A DNA stretch of 64,000 nt from Liolophura sinensis (lineage: Eukaryota > Mollusca > Polyplacophora > Chitonida > Chitonidae): assembly GCF_032854445.1 (NCBI RefSeq), contig NC_088307.1:27444547-27508546 (forward strand), in the 5' to 3' direction. A program made the position numbers and the translations under genes. Under the pieces are notes generated by a model, which had not been told where the DNA came from, did no database searches, and saw only the letters and a list, made by a program, of their open reading frames with translations. This document shows positions 36,201-48,329 of the stretch, in pieces (the first letter of the stretch is position 1; each line of letters starts with the position of its first letter).

Positions 36201-37809
36201 ATAATTGGGGTTTTTTAAACATAAAGCATAGTTTATGTGTAACTCTTAGTTACTCCAGTTCAGTAAAAGCCCTTGTATTAGGCTTGTTACCAATCTCACA
36301 TGTTTCGATGCATAGTAAACAGATAATACCGACACATGACTGCAAATTCCTGGCTCAGTCACTGAGTGTGTTATAATGATTTTCCATGAAATTAATGAAA
36401 GTAAACAACCGACTGTATCAGATAATTATCTTAATATAATATTAATATTGTGGTGGGACACAGATATAAGTTAAAGTCGGACTTTTCGTTTTATGTAGGT
36501 TGATATCGATTTGTGTCTAAAATAGTTCTGAAATATGATTTTTTGTTTTAAGGGTCGAGATCTTGACCCACAGAAAGTGAAACTCGCCAGACTCCGGCCT
36601 GGGAATATGACGTCATCAGAGTTAGGCCCCACACTGAGCCAATTCTGCGCCGGCGTGCCCGCTGTCTGGTTTGATCTTACCGATGGCACAGGTCAGCGTA
36701 TGACACAATTCTAATCTTACAGATTGATACTTCAACGGGAAAGATGTCGGCAGTTGAAATTTTGACTTATGATAGCTTTTGGATTTAAATGAGAGAAAAA
36801 CGCTAATGAGATTTTTCGTTATTTAACCAAATATTCATGGCTTATAAGTAAAATATTTGGAAAAATGTTTAAAAAAATTATGATATGTTATCGAAGCCTC
36901 CCACTTAAAGGCAGTGGGCTGCCGTTACGAGGTGCCTGTTGGCCAGTAAGGTCGCACTTATAGGTTGTGGTTTTTGACAATGATCTACGCTGGCCTTACG
37001 GGACACCTGTTGGCTGGTGAGGTTGCACTTATAGGTTGTGGTTTTTGATAATGATTTAGGCTGCCCTTACGGGACACCTGTTGGCCAGTAAGGTAGCACT
37101 TATAGGTTGTGGTCTTTGACAATGATCTAGGCTGCCGTTACTCGACACCTGTTGGCCGGTAAGGTTGCACTTATAGGCTGTGGTCTTTGATAATGTTCTA
37201 CCCTGCCCTTACGCGACACCTGTTGGCCGGTGAGGTTGCACTTATAGGTTGTGATCTTTGATAATGATCTACGCTGCCCTTACGGGACACCTGTTGGCCA
37301 GTAAGGTCGCACTTATAGATTGTGGTTTTTGATAATGATGTACACTGCCGTTATAGGACACCTCTTGTCAGTGAGGTCTAGCCTTCAGGCTGTGGCCTTT
37401 GATAATGATCTACGTTGCCGTTACGGGACACCTGTTGGCCGGTAAGGTAGCACTTACAGGTTGTGGTCTTTGATAATGGTGTACACTGTTGTTACGGGAC
37501 GCCTGTTGCCAGTAAGGTCGCTGTTGCAGGTTGTGGTCTACGTTGCAGCTTCCGGTGAGATCGCGTGTTCGAACATTTCCTACGCCTCACCGACTTCTGT
37601 TTTGTAAAGTTATTTGTCACTTTTTCAAATCCAGAAGATTGTGAACGCCAACAGAGGAATACTCATCAAATAAAAAAAAAGTAACCAACGACATTCTTTT
37701 ATTTTTTGCCACGACAGGAATTGCCAAGAGAGACGTTGGGGACCTACTAAGAAATGAGAGGCTTTACTGTATGTATTATGAGGTTGATCTACCTTTCCTG
37801 GGCAGTTAA
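33242..37809 (+). CDS. BRICHOS-domain type II membrane proprotein, gene C (exons 2-6)
   Basis: Exons 33,242-33,397; 34,074-34,220; 35,756-35,857; 36,553-36,691; 37,718-37,809 have the same lengths and phases as gene A (exon 5 is one codon longer). With a 15-codon first exon upstream (22,352, 31,935 or 30,468) the protein is 226 aa. GERKR precedes a single transmembrane helix (FIALIAALSTALVLGAVFAGVIF). BRICHOS keeps LHDF, Cys in RCFVTKV and Cys in QFCAGVPAVWF, with NMTSSELGP between. The last exon reads GIAKRDVGDLLRNERLYC and ends DLPFLGS: it has a KR pair at the same place as gene A but an acidic, non-homologous tail with one Cys. The acceptor of the 34-codon exon is a CAGTAG tandem. AATAAA occurs at 38,028, about 220 bp after the stop. 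The family is secure; which first exon is used is not known. Confidence 0.82.
34384..34654 (+). mobile_element. Family-1 SINE, full length, in gene C intron 3
   Basis: AGGCCTCCGTGACTTAGTCGG head, GAGTTCAAGTCC B-box, complete body and AATAAATAAATTAATAAT tail. Confidence 0.9.
36915..37545 (+). repeat. 71-bp minisatellite, about 9 copies, in gene C intron 5
   Basis: The unit GGACACCTGTTGGCCAGTAA, GGT, GCACTTATAGGTTGTGG, TTTTTGATAATGATCTACGC, TGCCGTTACG repeats at 71-bp spacing (for example 37,001, 37,072, 37,143). It ends about 170 bp before the last exon. Confidence 0.9.
37718..37809 (+). other. Gene C last exon: KR-preceded acidic tail
   Basis: Phase-1 exon after ...ccacgacag. After KR it codes about 25 residues with net negative charge, a YCMYYEVDLPF core and one Cys. 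It aligns with gene A's last exon only at the start (hydrophobic pair, K, R) and in the single Cys, while the preceding exons of A and C align along their length. Confidence 0.7.
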
Positions 37810-38630
37810 CTTGGTGAAAAGAGACAGAGCAAAAATGAGAGGCGTCCACATAAGCTCCTAATTATACCATTCGCCCACTCATGCCTGATTTTTGTATGAA
37901 CCAATATTATTTCAAGATTATAAGGGTTTTCTTGCTTTTTGCCTCAAAATTTCCAGGCAGTATATTGTATGCTGGATATAACACAGACCTGACAGTCGCC
38001 ATTCAGGCAACGTGCACGTAAATGAAAAATAAAAATAACTATCGTCAATTGAATTTTGCTCATTGTCCAGACCGTTAGTAATATGCTTTTAACTGATAGG
38101 CCTAAATCTTAATATGGAGAATGTGTTGCGGCCGATGCTTGCCACTCAGTCAGTAGGACCGACGAGATGCGGGTTCAATCCTGACCTTGGGTAGGGCGTA
38201 TGTATAATAGCCCACTATTCCTGTTCTTGCTACAGAAATGGGTATGGACAGTGGACGACGCCTGTGTTTGCACAGTCTAGCGGTTGTTGAAGGTCACATG
38301 TGTTATGATGAGTATATCTGTAAGTAAGAAGTGGCAAAGTTGCCAGTGAAATGTCAGTTCAACTTCCACAAGTTTGGTGGTTTCCTCCACCAAAGCATTA
38401 ACCACCATCAAACAAGACATTCTTGAGTACATTGTTAAGCAGGGAACAAACTAAAATAAATGCAGAGCTAGTCACATAGAGTCAGTAACTTGCTTAAGGT
38501 CGGTTGTATATCATGGGCACAGAGTGGAAATGCACATCCCTGAAAATGACCACCGCCCTGTAAGGAGACATTCTGGAACATAGCATTTAAGAAATGAATA
38601 AATCTTGATACCGATCTTGTTCTGACGCAA
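37810..38630. other. Non-coding, with a tRNA-headed repeat
   Basis: Between 38,135 and 38,455 lies a tRNA-like start (GCCACTCAGTCAGTAGG.. GGGTTCAATCCTGACC, a good B-box) and an end resembling SINE family 1 (GTTTCCTCCACCA, ATTCTTGAGTAC). It is probably a third, older SINE type. Confidence 0.45.
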
Positions 38631-38636
38631 AAACTG

Positions 38637-38728
38637 ATGGCTTTGTCCTAAGCTAGAGACACTGCTGATGACTTTAGCCTAGGTTAGAGATAATGCTGAT
38701 GACTTTAGCCTAGGCTAGAGACAATGCT
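38637..38728 (+). repeat. Short tandem repeat of about 31 bp, 3 copies
   Basis: Units of GATGACTTTAGCCTAGGCTAGAGAC type repeat three times. Confidence 0.7.
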
Positions 38729-39145
38729 GGACTCAACTGCTAATACGTGTACATGAAGAAACGGGAGACGGTTGAACACACTGGGGCTGATGTCGGGCTG
38801 GTAGGTGGAAGGATCTGACCAATACCATAATACAGTTACACCTACCCATCTATTACAGTTACACCTACCAGTCTACTCCATTTACACCTACTAATCTACT
38901 ACATCTACACTTACCAGTCTGCTACATTTGCCTGTCAACTATATCTACACCTACTGGCCCACTACATTTATACCTACATGTTCTAGCCCTGCATATTTAC
39001 ACCTACCAGTCTACTACATTTACACCTACCCGTCTACTGCAGTTAAACCTACCAGTCTACTACATTTATATCTACATTTTTGCTACATTTGCACCTACCT
39101 GTCAACTACATCTACATCTACTAGTCTACCACATTTACAACTACA

Positions 39146-39412
39146 TGGAGGCCTCCGTGGCTCAGTCGGTTAGCGCGCTAGCGCAGCGTAATGACCCAGG
39201 AGCCTCTCCCCAATGCGGTTACTGTGAGTTCAAGTCCAGCTCATGCTGGCTTCCTCTCCGGCCGTAAGTGGGAAGGTCTGCCAGCAACCTGCGGTTGGTC
39301 GTGGATTTCCCCCGGGCTGTGCCCGGTTTCCACCCACCATAATGCTGGCCGCCGTCGTATAAGTGAAATATTCTTGAGTACCGCGTAAAACACCAATCAA
39401 ATAAATAAATAC
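39146..39412 (+). mobile_element. Family-1 SINE, full length, near consensus
   Basis: GGCCTCCGTGGCTCAGTCGG head, A- and B-boxes intact, tail CAATCAAATAAATAAAT. This is the best consensus-like copy in the window. Confidence 0.92.
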
Positions 39413-39566
39413 AACTACATGTATTAGTCCTCTACATTAACACCTACTAGACTTCTACATTTTCTCCTACATTTACTAGTCTTATACATTTACAGCTACC
39501 TCTCTACTACATTTCCATCTACCCGTCTACTACATTTGCATCTAGCCATCTAATACATTTACATTT

Positions 39567-39832
39567 GGGCCTGCCTGGCTGAGTTGGTTAGTGCTCTACC
39601 GCAACGTAATGACCCAGGAGCCTCTCACCAATGCGGTCGATGTGAGTTCAAGTTCAGCTCATGCTGTCTTTCTATCTGGCCTGGGAAGGTCTGCAAGCAA
39701 CCTGCAGATAGTCGTAGGTTTCACCAGGGCTCTGTCCACTTTCCTCCCACCATATTGCTGGCCGCCATAGTAAAAGTGAAATATTTTTCAGTACGGCTTA
39801 AAACGCCAATCAAATAAATCAAATAAAATACA
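39567..39832 (+). mobile_element. Family-1 SINE, diverged
   Basis: GGCCTGCCTGGCTGAGTTGG head to CAATCAAATAAATCAAATAA tail. Confidence 0.85.
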
Positions 39833-39892
39833 TTTACACCTACCCGCCTATTACAGTTACACATATCAGTATGCTACACTTATCGGTCTACT

Positions 39893-40072
39893 GACACAGG
39901 AGCCTCTTAAAGATTGCGTTCTTTGTAAGTTCAAGTCCAGCTCATGTTGACTTTTTTCCGACCGTACGTTTTGAAGGTCTGCCTTCAACTTGTGGATGTT
40001 CGTGGGTTTCCACCGGACTCTGCCTGGTTTCCTCCCTCCATGAAGCTGGTAAAACACCAATCAAGTAAATAA
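39893..40072 (+). mobile_element. Family-1 SINE, 5'-truncated and diverged
   Basis: Starts within ACACAGGAGCCTCTTAAAGA and lacks the GAAATATTC block before CACCAATCAAGTAAATAAA. Confidence 0.75.
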
Positions 40073-40740
40073 ACAACTAAATACATCCTCTACATTTGCC
40101 CCTACCCGTCTACTACATTTAAACTTACCCGTTCACGACATTTCCGCCTACTAGTATCAGTCTACTACATTCGTTCGCACCCTTCTACTACATTTACACT
40201 TTCATGTACTAGTCCTCTACATTTACAGCTTTTCAGTCTATTAATTTTTCATGTGTTTGTTAACTACTTTTACATTTACTCCTCTGTGACATTTTCAATA
40301 GCATTTCAAGTATTGGGTGACAAGACATACTTAACCCAACACCCCACAAACATTTTAAACGTGCTAGGGAAAATTTAGTGCAGGAAATTCAAAGTATATG
40401 CTCTACCGCCTCGTTCAAAAATGTTAGTTCCTGCAGATAAGAACAAGTATTTCTTTTTGAAATTCTTAATTTTCTTTCAAGCAGAGGAGGCTCTTTTACA
40501 AAGCCTTTTACTAAGTGAAAAAACGGACGCTCTTCTGTGGCTGTCGTATAAAAGTGGTTTAACCTCAGAGTCTCAATGTTATGCTCGAATTCACCACCCC
40601 TAGTCTCCGCGCATTGACGTCTAATCTTTTAATTTTTTGCCGGTTTTGGCCCCTTACTCTTTTGGACACCATGTCTAGTGGCACCAATTAACTTTAAATA
40701 GCTGAAGACTTGTCTATAGGGCAACTGACTTGTGTCCGAG

Positions 40741-40760
40741 CCCCCCCCCCCCCCCTCCCC
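40741..40760. repeat. Poly-C tract
   Basis: A run of cytosines broken by one T near its end. Similar C tracts occur at about 46,231 and 61,319. Confidence 0.9.
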
Positions 40761-41049
40761 CCACCGGCCTCTGTGGACCTCGCTTTGTGTGCTGGGGTAA
40801 ACTTGTAAAACCCTATTATTTTCAACCTGTCACTTTTACGCCCCTGTACTCTTCAGATCCCTCCTCTGGTTGCCCCCAAATCGTAGAAATTATATTTACC
40901 GCCAGGTAGAATTGCAGACCCTTGGACCCTCGCTCAAAGTGGTGTGATAGCTGACCCAATACCACATTTTGAATTTCCTTCCGACACCGCTGATGTATAG
41001 ATTATACACTGATATAGAAAACAATACTCCATCTTTCTCAAAAGCCATA

Positions 41050-41292
41050 GGGGCCTCCGTGGATCAGTTGGTTAGCGCGCTAGCGCAGTGTAATGACTGA
41101 GGAGCCTCTCACCAATGCGGTCACTGTGAATTCAAGTCCAGCTCCTGCTGGCTTCCTCTCCGACCGTAACTGGGAAGGTCTCAGTAACCCGCGGATGGTT
41201 ACTCAGCAACCCACGCACCATAATGCTGGCCGCCGTCGTATAAGTGAAATATTCTTGACACCAATCAAAGAAATAAATCAATCAATCAAAGT
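41050..41292 (+). mobile_element. Family-1 SINE with internal deletions
   Basis: GGGCCTCCGTGGATCAGTTGG head. The GGTTTCCCCCGGGC part is lost, and so is ACGGCGTAAAA; the tail is CAATCAAAGAAATAAATC. Confidence 0.85.
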
Positions 41293-42639
41293 GGTATGTT
41301 GGCTTCAAAGTGGTGGTGCGTTGGCTTCAAAGTGGTGCGCTGTAACAAAATATAAAATGACGTTAACAGTAGGCCCTACTGGTAGCTTTGCAATCTCAAA
41401 ACAATGCCTTTTAAACTATTTAATTTGAGTTGAATTATTTTACGAAGTGCTCAAGAACTTTTCACTTATGGTGCCGGTCTGGTTTTTAAGAGGTGGAAAA
41501 TCGGAGGACCCCGTGTAAACTACCCACCTTCTAAATCATATCACAGCCCTAAGCCGCACTCACAGCAGCAGGAATCAAACAGGCATCCTGAATGTTTAAC
41601 GGCTTGATTGTATTAGCGAGCCAGTACTTTAGACATCTGGATTGGCCGGCCCTCAAGTTACCTTCAACTATCTTTGTTGAAATGGAATAAATAAAACATT
41701 TTAAAGCATAACTTTCAATTGTATGTTGATGAGCTTATCTGCTTTGCTTGAACATGAGTTGAGAGTTCAAACCCGGCCATCAGCAGAGAATCGATGCATG
41801 TATAGATTATAGGTGCTCAGTGACGAAAAGGTATCCAAAAACCAACAGTGTTTATTACAATGCTTAGAGTCATGAATATAACTATCGTTGTGATTGGTTG
41901 ATTTGCAGGGTAAGGCTGGTTGTCCGCCATCTTTCATTAAAACAAATGATGCAGGTAACCTAATTTCGTTCCATTTCTTCGTCTCTCAGGTAAGATTTAG
42001 AGACCATCTGCCTCTTCGGTAACACGCCGTTTAATTCTTGTGGTATTGTAGTTTTCTTTCCATGTATAAATAGTTATAAACTTCTGTTGGTTTTGAAGAT
42101 ATTGTCGACGGAATAAGTCAAAGTCACCAGGTGCATGTTCGCCTACCATTCTGCAAGCCCATGTATGTTACATCTATGCCAGATGTATAACCGTTCTCGG
42201 ATATAATTGTATGCTAGAATGACAGATACCATAGTTTTTCATTACATTTGTTTACACGGTGAGAGTAATCCTGATTGCTAACTGTATAACTCTTAATTCA
42301 ATTATTGTTATAACGGGTGTACATAAACCGGATAGCAATAAGTAATGATTCAGGGGAGACAGCTCTCATTGCCATCTTAGTTCAGAGGGAAATACTCTGT
42401 CTGGAATGATATATACTGGCGAGAGAATCTTCTGTGGAATAGAGATCATGATTTTGCCTTTGCCATGATAACACAGATAAGTGAGATTAAGTAGGTTTTG
42501 AGTGGTCATAACTGTGGCACGTGTTATTGTATACAATGTATTAATGTTGTCCGCCATCGTCCTTTTAAAAGTGATGCAGCTAAGTTCGTTCCGTCAATAC
42601 GTCTTTCAGCATAACATTGCGCCGACCACAGAAGGGCAA
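41293..42639. other. Non-coding stretch
   Basis: No gene recognised. The phrase TTGTCCGCCATC..AAAA.GATGCAG..AA.TTCGTTCC..T.TCGTCT occurs at about 41,922 and again at about 42,548, marking a short dispersed duplication. Confidence 0.45.
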
Positions 42640-43975
42640 CATTGACATACGCGTCCTTACCAGTGAGCTTTCCTGTCACCTCGTGTGACAACCGTTGGCA
42701 TTCGCGTCCGTCATCAATGAGTTTACCAGTCACCGCGTGTGACAACTTCTGGCGTTCGTGTCCCTTACAAGTTAGCCTACCAATCACATCGTGTGACAAC
42801 TATTGTCCTTCGTGTCCCTTATTTGTGAGCTTACCAGTTACCTCGTGTGACAGCTGTTGCCCTTCGTGTCCCTTATCAGCGAGCTTACCAGTCACCTCAT
42901 GTGACAGCTATTGTCCTTCGTGTCTCTTACCAGTTAGCTTACCAGTCACCGGGCGTGACAAATGTTATCCTTCGTGTCCCTTACCAGTTAGCTTACCAGT
43001 CACCTCGTGTGACAACTATTGTCCTTCGTGTCCCTTATCAGTGAGTTTACCAGTCACCTCGTGTGACAGCTGTTGTCCTTCGTGTCCCTTATCTCTGAGC
43101 TTACCAGTCACTTCGTGTGACAGCTATTGTCCTTCGTGTCCCTTATTTGTGAGCTTACCAGTTACCTCGTGTGACAGCTGTTGCCCTTCGTGTCCCTTAT
43201 CAGCGAGCTTACCAGTCACCTCGTGTGACAGCTATTGTCCTTCGTGTCCCTTACCAGTGAGTTTACCAGTCACCGGGTGTGACAACTATTGTCCTTCGTG
43301 TCCCTTATCAGAGGAGCCTACCAGTCACCGGGTGACAACTATTGTCCTTCGTGTCTCTTACCAGTTAGCTTACCAGTCACCTCGTGTGACAACTATTGTC
43401 CTTCGTGTCCCTTATCAGTGAGTTTACCAGTCACCGCGTGTGACAGCTGTTGTCCTTCGTGCCCCTTATCTCTGAGCTTACCAGTCACTTCGTGTGACAG
43501 CTATTGTCCTTCGTGTCCCTTAATTGTGAGCTTACCAGTTACCTCGTGTGACAGCTGTTGCCCTTCGGTTCCCTTATCAGCGAGCTTACCAGTCACCTCG
43601 TGTGACAGCTATTGTCCTTCGTGTCCCTTACCAGTGAGTTTACCAGTCACCGGGTGTGACAACTATTGTCCTTCGAGTCCCTTATCAGAGGAGCCTACCA
43701 GTCACCGGGTGTGACAACTATTGTCCTTCGAGTCCCTTATCAGAGGAGCCTACCAGTCACCGGGTGTGACAACTATTGCCCTTCGTGTCCCTTACCGGTG
43801 AGTTTACCAATCACCTCGTGTGACAACTATTGTCCTTCGTTTCCTTTACCAGTCACTTCGTGTGACAACTATTGTCCTTCGTGTCCCTTATTTGTGACTT
43901 TACCAGTCACCTCTTGTGACAACTCTTGGCATTTGCGTCCCTAACTAGCGATGTTACCAGTCACCTAGTGTGACA
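42640..43975 (+). repeat. 54-bp minisatellite, about 24 copies, open on the + strand
   Basis: The unit TGTCCTTCGTGTCCCTTATC plus AGTGAGCTTACCAGTCACCT plus CGTGTGACAACTAT is 54 bp, i.e. 18 codons, so one frame stays open for 259 codons (42,642-43,421) with the repeat SLPVTSCDSYCPSCPLPV. A 10-bp-scale indel near 43,325 shifts the frame. A higher-order block of about 370 bp (43,040-43,300 against 43,410-43,670) is duplicated inside. No start context, splice signal or flanking exon supports coding. Confidence 0.85.
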
Positions 43976-45465
43976 ACTGTTACAGGAAAATGTGTAACAC
44001 ATTTAAAGAGGATGTACTGGGATGTCCAGTGGACTGTATCACACAGTAAAGAGAAGTTTGTGTTTCACAATGTACAGCAGATTGTGCTCACATATATAGT
44101 CACTTGTGAAACACTATACAATGAAATTTGTCGTACTGTATGTCAAAAAAGTGTCTCAAGTACTTCGTGACGGCACATTCGCTCCTGTATAATTTTGATG
44201 TCACTACTGTGCAATCATGTATTCTTATATATACTTTCCTTGTAACAGTGCCAGAGTTAAGTCTTCTGGCACCACAGACACTCATAGTGTGTCCCCTGTA
44301 AAAGTACTGGGTCCAGTTTCACAAAACGTAGTATGACATTTTTTTAACATACATTTGTCGCAGCATATTTTGTACGTCACTATTACTGTACCATATTCCT
44401 ACATGTGCGACTATCGTACATGTACGACATCTTTATGAAACTGGCCCAAACCTCCACAAATATGAGCGCTACAATTTTTGCGGCCTCACCTTTATTCATT
44501 AACAGCCTGCCGGTCTCAAAGACCGTCGCTCCTCGAATGGGAAGAGAAAACAGAATATTCGTTCTTCCTTACTTCATGTTACACGGTTGGCACACTCCGC
44601 GGGTCGCAACTCTTTTGTCTCTTTGGTGTCAGGTGAAGTAACGCCTTGCTAATCAGATTTATCCCGCCTAAATGGGAAGGCGCAGGCAAGAGGCTAATAT
44701 AAGGTCATATCACCGTAACATTCCCCATCACCCCATATTGTGTATTCCACAGGGACAGTTGGCCATCAGACAACATTCCATCTGATTTTGAAAAGCACTT
44801 TTACCATTACTGCGATCAAATCTGTCGCAAGTTTGTCGTATTGAAGATTAAGCGAGAATATATATGCATCGTATACAGGATTCGCACACAGGTTGCCGTT
44901 GGCTACATTGACAATACTGGAAAGTAATCATGCGATGACGATTTAATACAAATGCTTGCAAGGCGATTTATCAAATATTGAAAACAAAACCGGTGAATAA
45001 ACAAAGAACAGTGACGACAGTGTGATAGCTTACAAATGGTTACAGGTAACCAATGAATGTCTCTCGTTAATCTCACATAGTTGTCGCCACAAAGATCAGA
45101 AGAAAGTCTAATTTATTCATAGATTTATTTGATTGTTTAGTGTCCAAATGTGACACAAAATATGTGACGTATTTGGCCTAAACCCCAAAATATTTTCCGC
45201 TTTTCATTGGTCAATAAAGATTACGTGGGGTTCACATATATGCCCGAATCCTGCAGACGACGTCAACTGTGTCTGCTCAGTAGGTTATCTCCCTTTGTTG
45301 GGTTGTACGTACAATGGTCACATCGCTCAAGCGATTCACCTATACATCGATCTCCTGCATTGAATTGACGGGTCTTTGCAGGATAAATTCACTACATGGT
45401 TGTGGATGGAGGGATGGAGGATGCAGATGGGGACAATATACAGACCTAGACGCAATTTAAAGATT

Positions 45466-45468
<3 letters not shown>
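43976..45468. other. Non-coding stretch
   Basis: No exon recognised. GACAGTGTGATAGCTTACAA ATGGTTACAGGTAACC near 45,012-45,050 is related to 12,795-12,830, so it is probably a dispersed repeat fragment. Confidence 0.45.

Positions 45469-45556
<88 letters not shown>
45469..45556. repeat. (TA)n microsatellite
   Basis: Uninterrupted TA run of about 86 bp. Confidence 0.95.
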
Positions 45557-45560
<4 letters not shown>

Positions 45561-45633
45561 TATATCAAGTCGGACCCCCTCAGTATGTGCAACTGCAGTG
45601 TGGTGAAAGACATATCCAATAATAATACCAGGA

Positions 45634-45868
45634 CTGGTCTAACGGAATGATTAAGGAAAACATCTATGTTATACCTGACGCAGAAATACTGCTGAGCCGA
45701 ACCTTATCTAAACGAACAATTAAGGGAAACTTCTATGGCCTACCTGACGCAGAAATACTATTTAGCCGAACCTTATCAAAGCGAGCAATTAAGGGAAACT
45801 TCTATGGTCTACCTGTCGCAGAAATACTGGATAGCCGAAAATTATCTGAGCGAACAATTAAAGGAAAC
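45634..45868 (+). repeat. 69-bp tandem repeat, just over 3 copies
   Basis: The unit codes, in the open frame, TIKGNFYGLPDAEILFSRTL plus SKR (23 codons). It is in frame because 69 is divisible by three; no gene context is seen. Confidence 0.8.
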
Positions 45869-46467
45869 GGACACAGTGTACAACCAATTCTGATAATCAT
45901 ATCGTATTAAGGTGATGGCTTATGTCAGGTGGCCAGTAAATTGAGGAGAGCTAAAAGACACATGGAATGAGATACACCATTAAATATCATCATTAGCTGT
46001 TAATTCTACAAGGATGCTTTTTGTATAATACACAGGCAAGTATTGAGGCTCTTGGACAACGTCTAATCTATTAATTAAACCAACAGTTGTATCCACTCGT
46101 TCAAATGTCAAAATTCATATTCCACGAGTTCAGAAATCAGTCAATTATCACAGTTTGCAATAGCTTTACGTCAAAAGGTGTCTTGAACGTAGAACAGTGC
46201 AGTGATCGGTTTGTGCCCCACGAGATATCCCCCCCCCCCACCCCCCGATAAGCAAAGGCCCTCTCCACAAATCAGTCATGACAACTATCTGCAACTAAAT
46301 CAACGGATCAATAGCTGCAAAGGTCCTCGTGCAATTAAACGATGATACAGAAAGTGACAAAATCTGACAATGCTGACACATTTTGACTAATCGCTATGCA
46401 CAAAAAGGAACAAACCAGCAGCTATTAGACCCTATGTCTTTACATAGTAGCTATCTCGGGCAGCATG

Positions 46468-46672
46468 TTTGGTAGCTGAGGCAGGACGTTCCGCCCAAGA
46501 CTATAGCTGTGTGGAAGCTCGGGCAGGACGTGCCGCCCAAGACTATAACTCTCTGGTAGCTGAGGCAGGACGTTCCGCCCAAGACTATAGCTGTGTGGAA
46601 GCTCAGGCAGGACGTGCCGCCCAAGACTATAACACTCTGGTAGCTCAGGCAGGACGTTCCGCCCAAGACTAT
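46468..46672 (+). repeat. 84-bp tandem repeat made of 39/45-bp half units
   Basis: GGTAGCTGAGGCAGGACGTT CCGCCCAAGACTATAGCTGT alternates with a GGAAGCTC..GTGCCGCCC variant; about five half units. Both strands are open through it. Confidence 0.8.
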
Positions 46673-46689
46673 AGCATTATACAAAGCTG

Positions 46690-48300
46690 GCTATGGACTC
46701 TGGTAAAATCCTAATCTCATTTTACTGAGCAGATAACCACATGTAGGATGGTTGCAATAATTGGTCTAAATATTTTTATGTTTTTCAAAAAAATGTTTGT
46801 GCGTGGGTTCACTTTAATTATCAGTAAAATAAATTCTACAACCAGTTTGGTCAGCGCTACGACTGTTTAATTGTTGTCATCAATGCTCCACAAACAATTA
46901 GCAATGATGGAATACATGTATACATATCCTGTGCAAGGATTACAATCTTGATCATCGTATAGGTACACCACAGTACCTTACCAATTCTTAAAATAAATCT
47001 TCGGACGTAATGATGCAACCAATTTGGAAAGAACTAGTTTCGAGAGTGAAACAAGATCTTTTGAACACAAGCATTGCGGCCAGAGAAATGCGATCCCGTT
47101 CATTTGTGAATTGTGTCGTCTATCAAAGTCAGTTTTACTAATGAGAGACCAAATCCTTTACCCGGTGACGGTTGATTCTTCCCAAAAGATTTTCGCGTCT
47201 TAACGTTAGAGTCTACAGAGTATATATGTATGTACGTCATTCGTGGACGACGCCTAGCTCGCCAACAGACGTTAGTTAACGGTTGGCAGTTTTTACCAAG
47301 TAGATACAACTTAACTCACTGTCGTATCCCTTTTTCTTTACATCAAAACGTGACCATGTAAACACGCATGTGCCTTTAGTCTGAGCTGTGAGCTGATAAC
47401 TGCTCATGGAATGTTGATCAGTCAGGTCATCCCCCCAATTTGGATTTTGTACATATCTAAACTTGTACCTTTCCAATCGTGGTTTTTCCCGGTGTATTCC
47501 AGTTTCCTCCACCAATAAATATAAACCCCTTCGTTTAAATGGAATATGGCGTTAGGCATGAAAGAAATAAATACATTTATGAGTTAGACTCTCAGGATAT
47601 GTACCAGGAATATCTCCAACTGCATATTTTTGACGGATAAATTACACAACAACAATATGTTTGAATATTAGGGAGAACAAAAGGGCTTACACGCAACGTT
47701 GAAAGTAAAAGGATAGATATTTATAACAAGAAAATCTCACTCAGTCTAATATTTATAACACTGTGGTTTATTTAGAAATAATCAAAAATAGAAATAATTC
47801 TTTGACAATATTTGACAATGAAAACATACAGATAAAAAGTATTAAAAAATAAAGCATTTTTATAAGGCAAAGAGGCAAAGCAAATGAACACGACACCAAA
47901 AAGTACTTTTAGTTCGTATTCGTATTCAGTTTCGTACAGTATAGCTAGCCTACTATATACATGTAGGGATGAGAATGTATTACTCACTGTTACAATATTA
48001 AAGTTCTCAACAGATATTTCTACGTGTGTGTATATACATATGTGTGTGTGTGTGTGATGTAGGTCAAACGGTAAAACATTGTCATGTCTTAGCGGGGTGC
48101 AGGCGTTTTTCCTTCCTTCTTTTTCTTTAATCTACACACAACAATACACACATTAATTGTACAATGCTCCGTCTCAATCGTAATGTCCACATGGACGCAT
48201 TTGGTTTCCCGCTTGTCAATACCTACAAATAAAGGAAACGCTTGATTTTCATGATTTATCCATTCATTTGATTGGTGTTTTGCACTGCGTCCATGCCTTT
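46690..48300. other. Non-coding stretch
   Basis: No exon recognised. A (GT)n-like run lies at about 48,027-48,056, and a fragment CCGGTGTATTCCAGTTTCCTCC near 47,490 looks like SINE debris. Confidence 0.45.
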
Positions 48301-48329
48301 AGTATTACATGTATAACCGTCATATGCTT

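Larger units (their letters stand above)
38830..40250 (+). repeat. CTACATTTACACCTACC minisatellite interrupted by three SINEs
   Basis: Units of about 20-24 bp (AGTCTACTACATTTACACCT with many variants) run through this stretch. SINEs at 39,146, 39,567 and 39,893 split the array, and the array resumes after each. Confidence 0.85.

Noticed and set aside
39146-39235. tRNA genes at SINE heads
   Set aside because: A- and B-boxes are present but the heads do not fold into a clean cloverleaf with an acceptor stem; they are SINE promoters.
39191-39388. Recurring short proteins with ...PLTNAVTVSSSPAHAGFLS... at many places
   Set aside because: All lie inside family-1 SINEs; conservation reflects element copies, not genes.
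42640-43975. CRISPR array
   Set aside because: Direct repeats are contiguous without unique spacers, and the DNA is animal nuclear; the same holds for every other array in the window.
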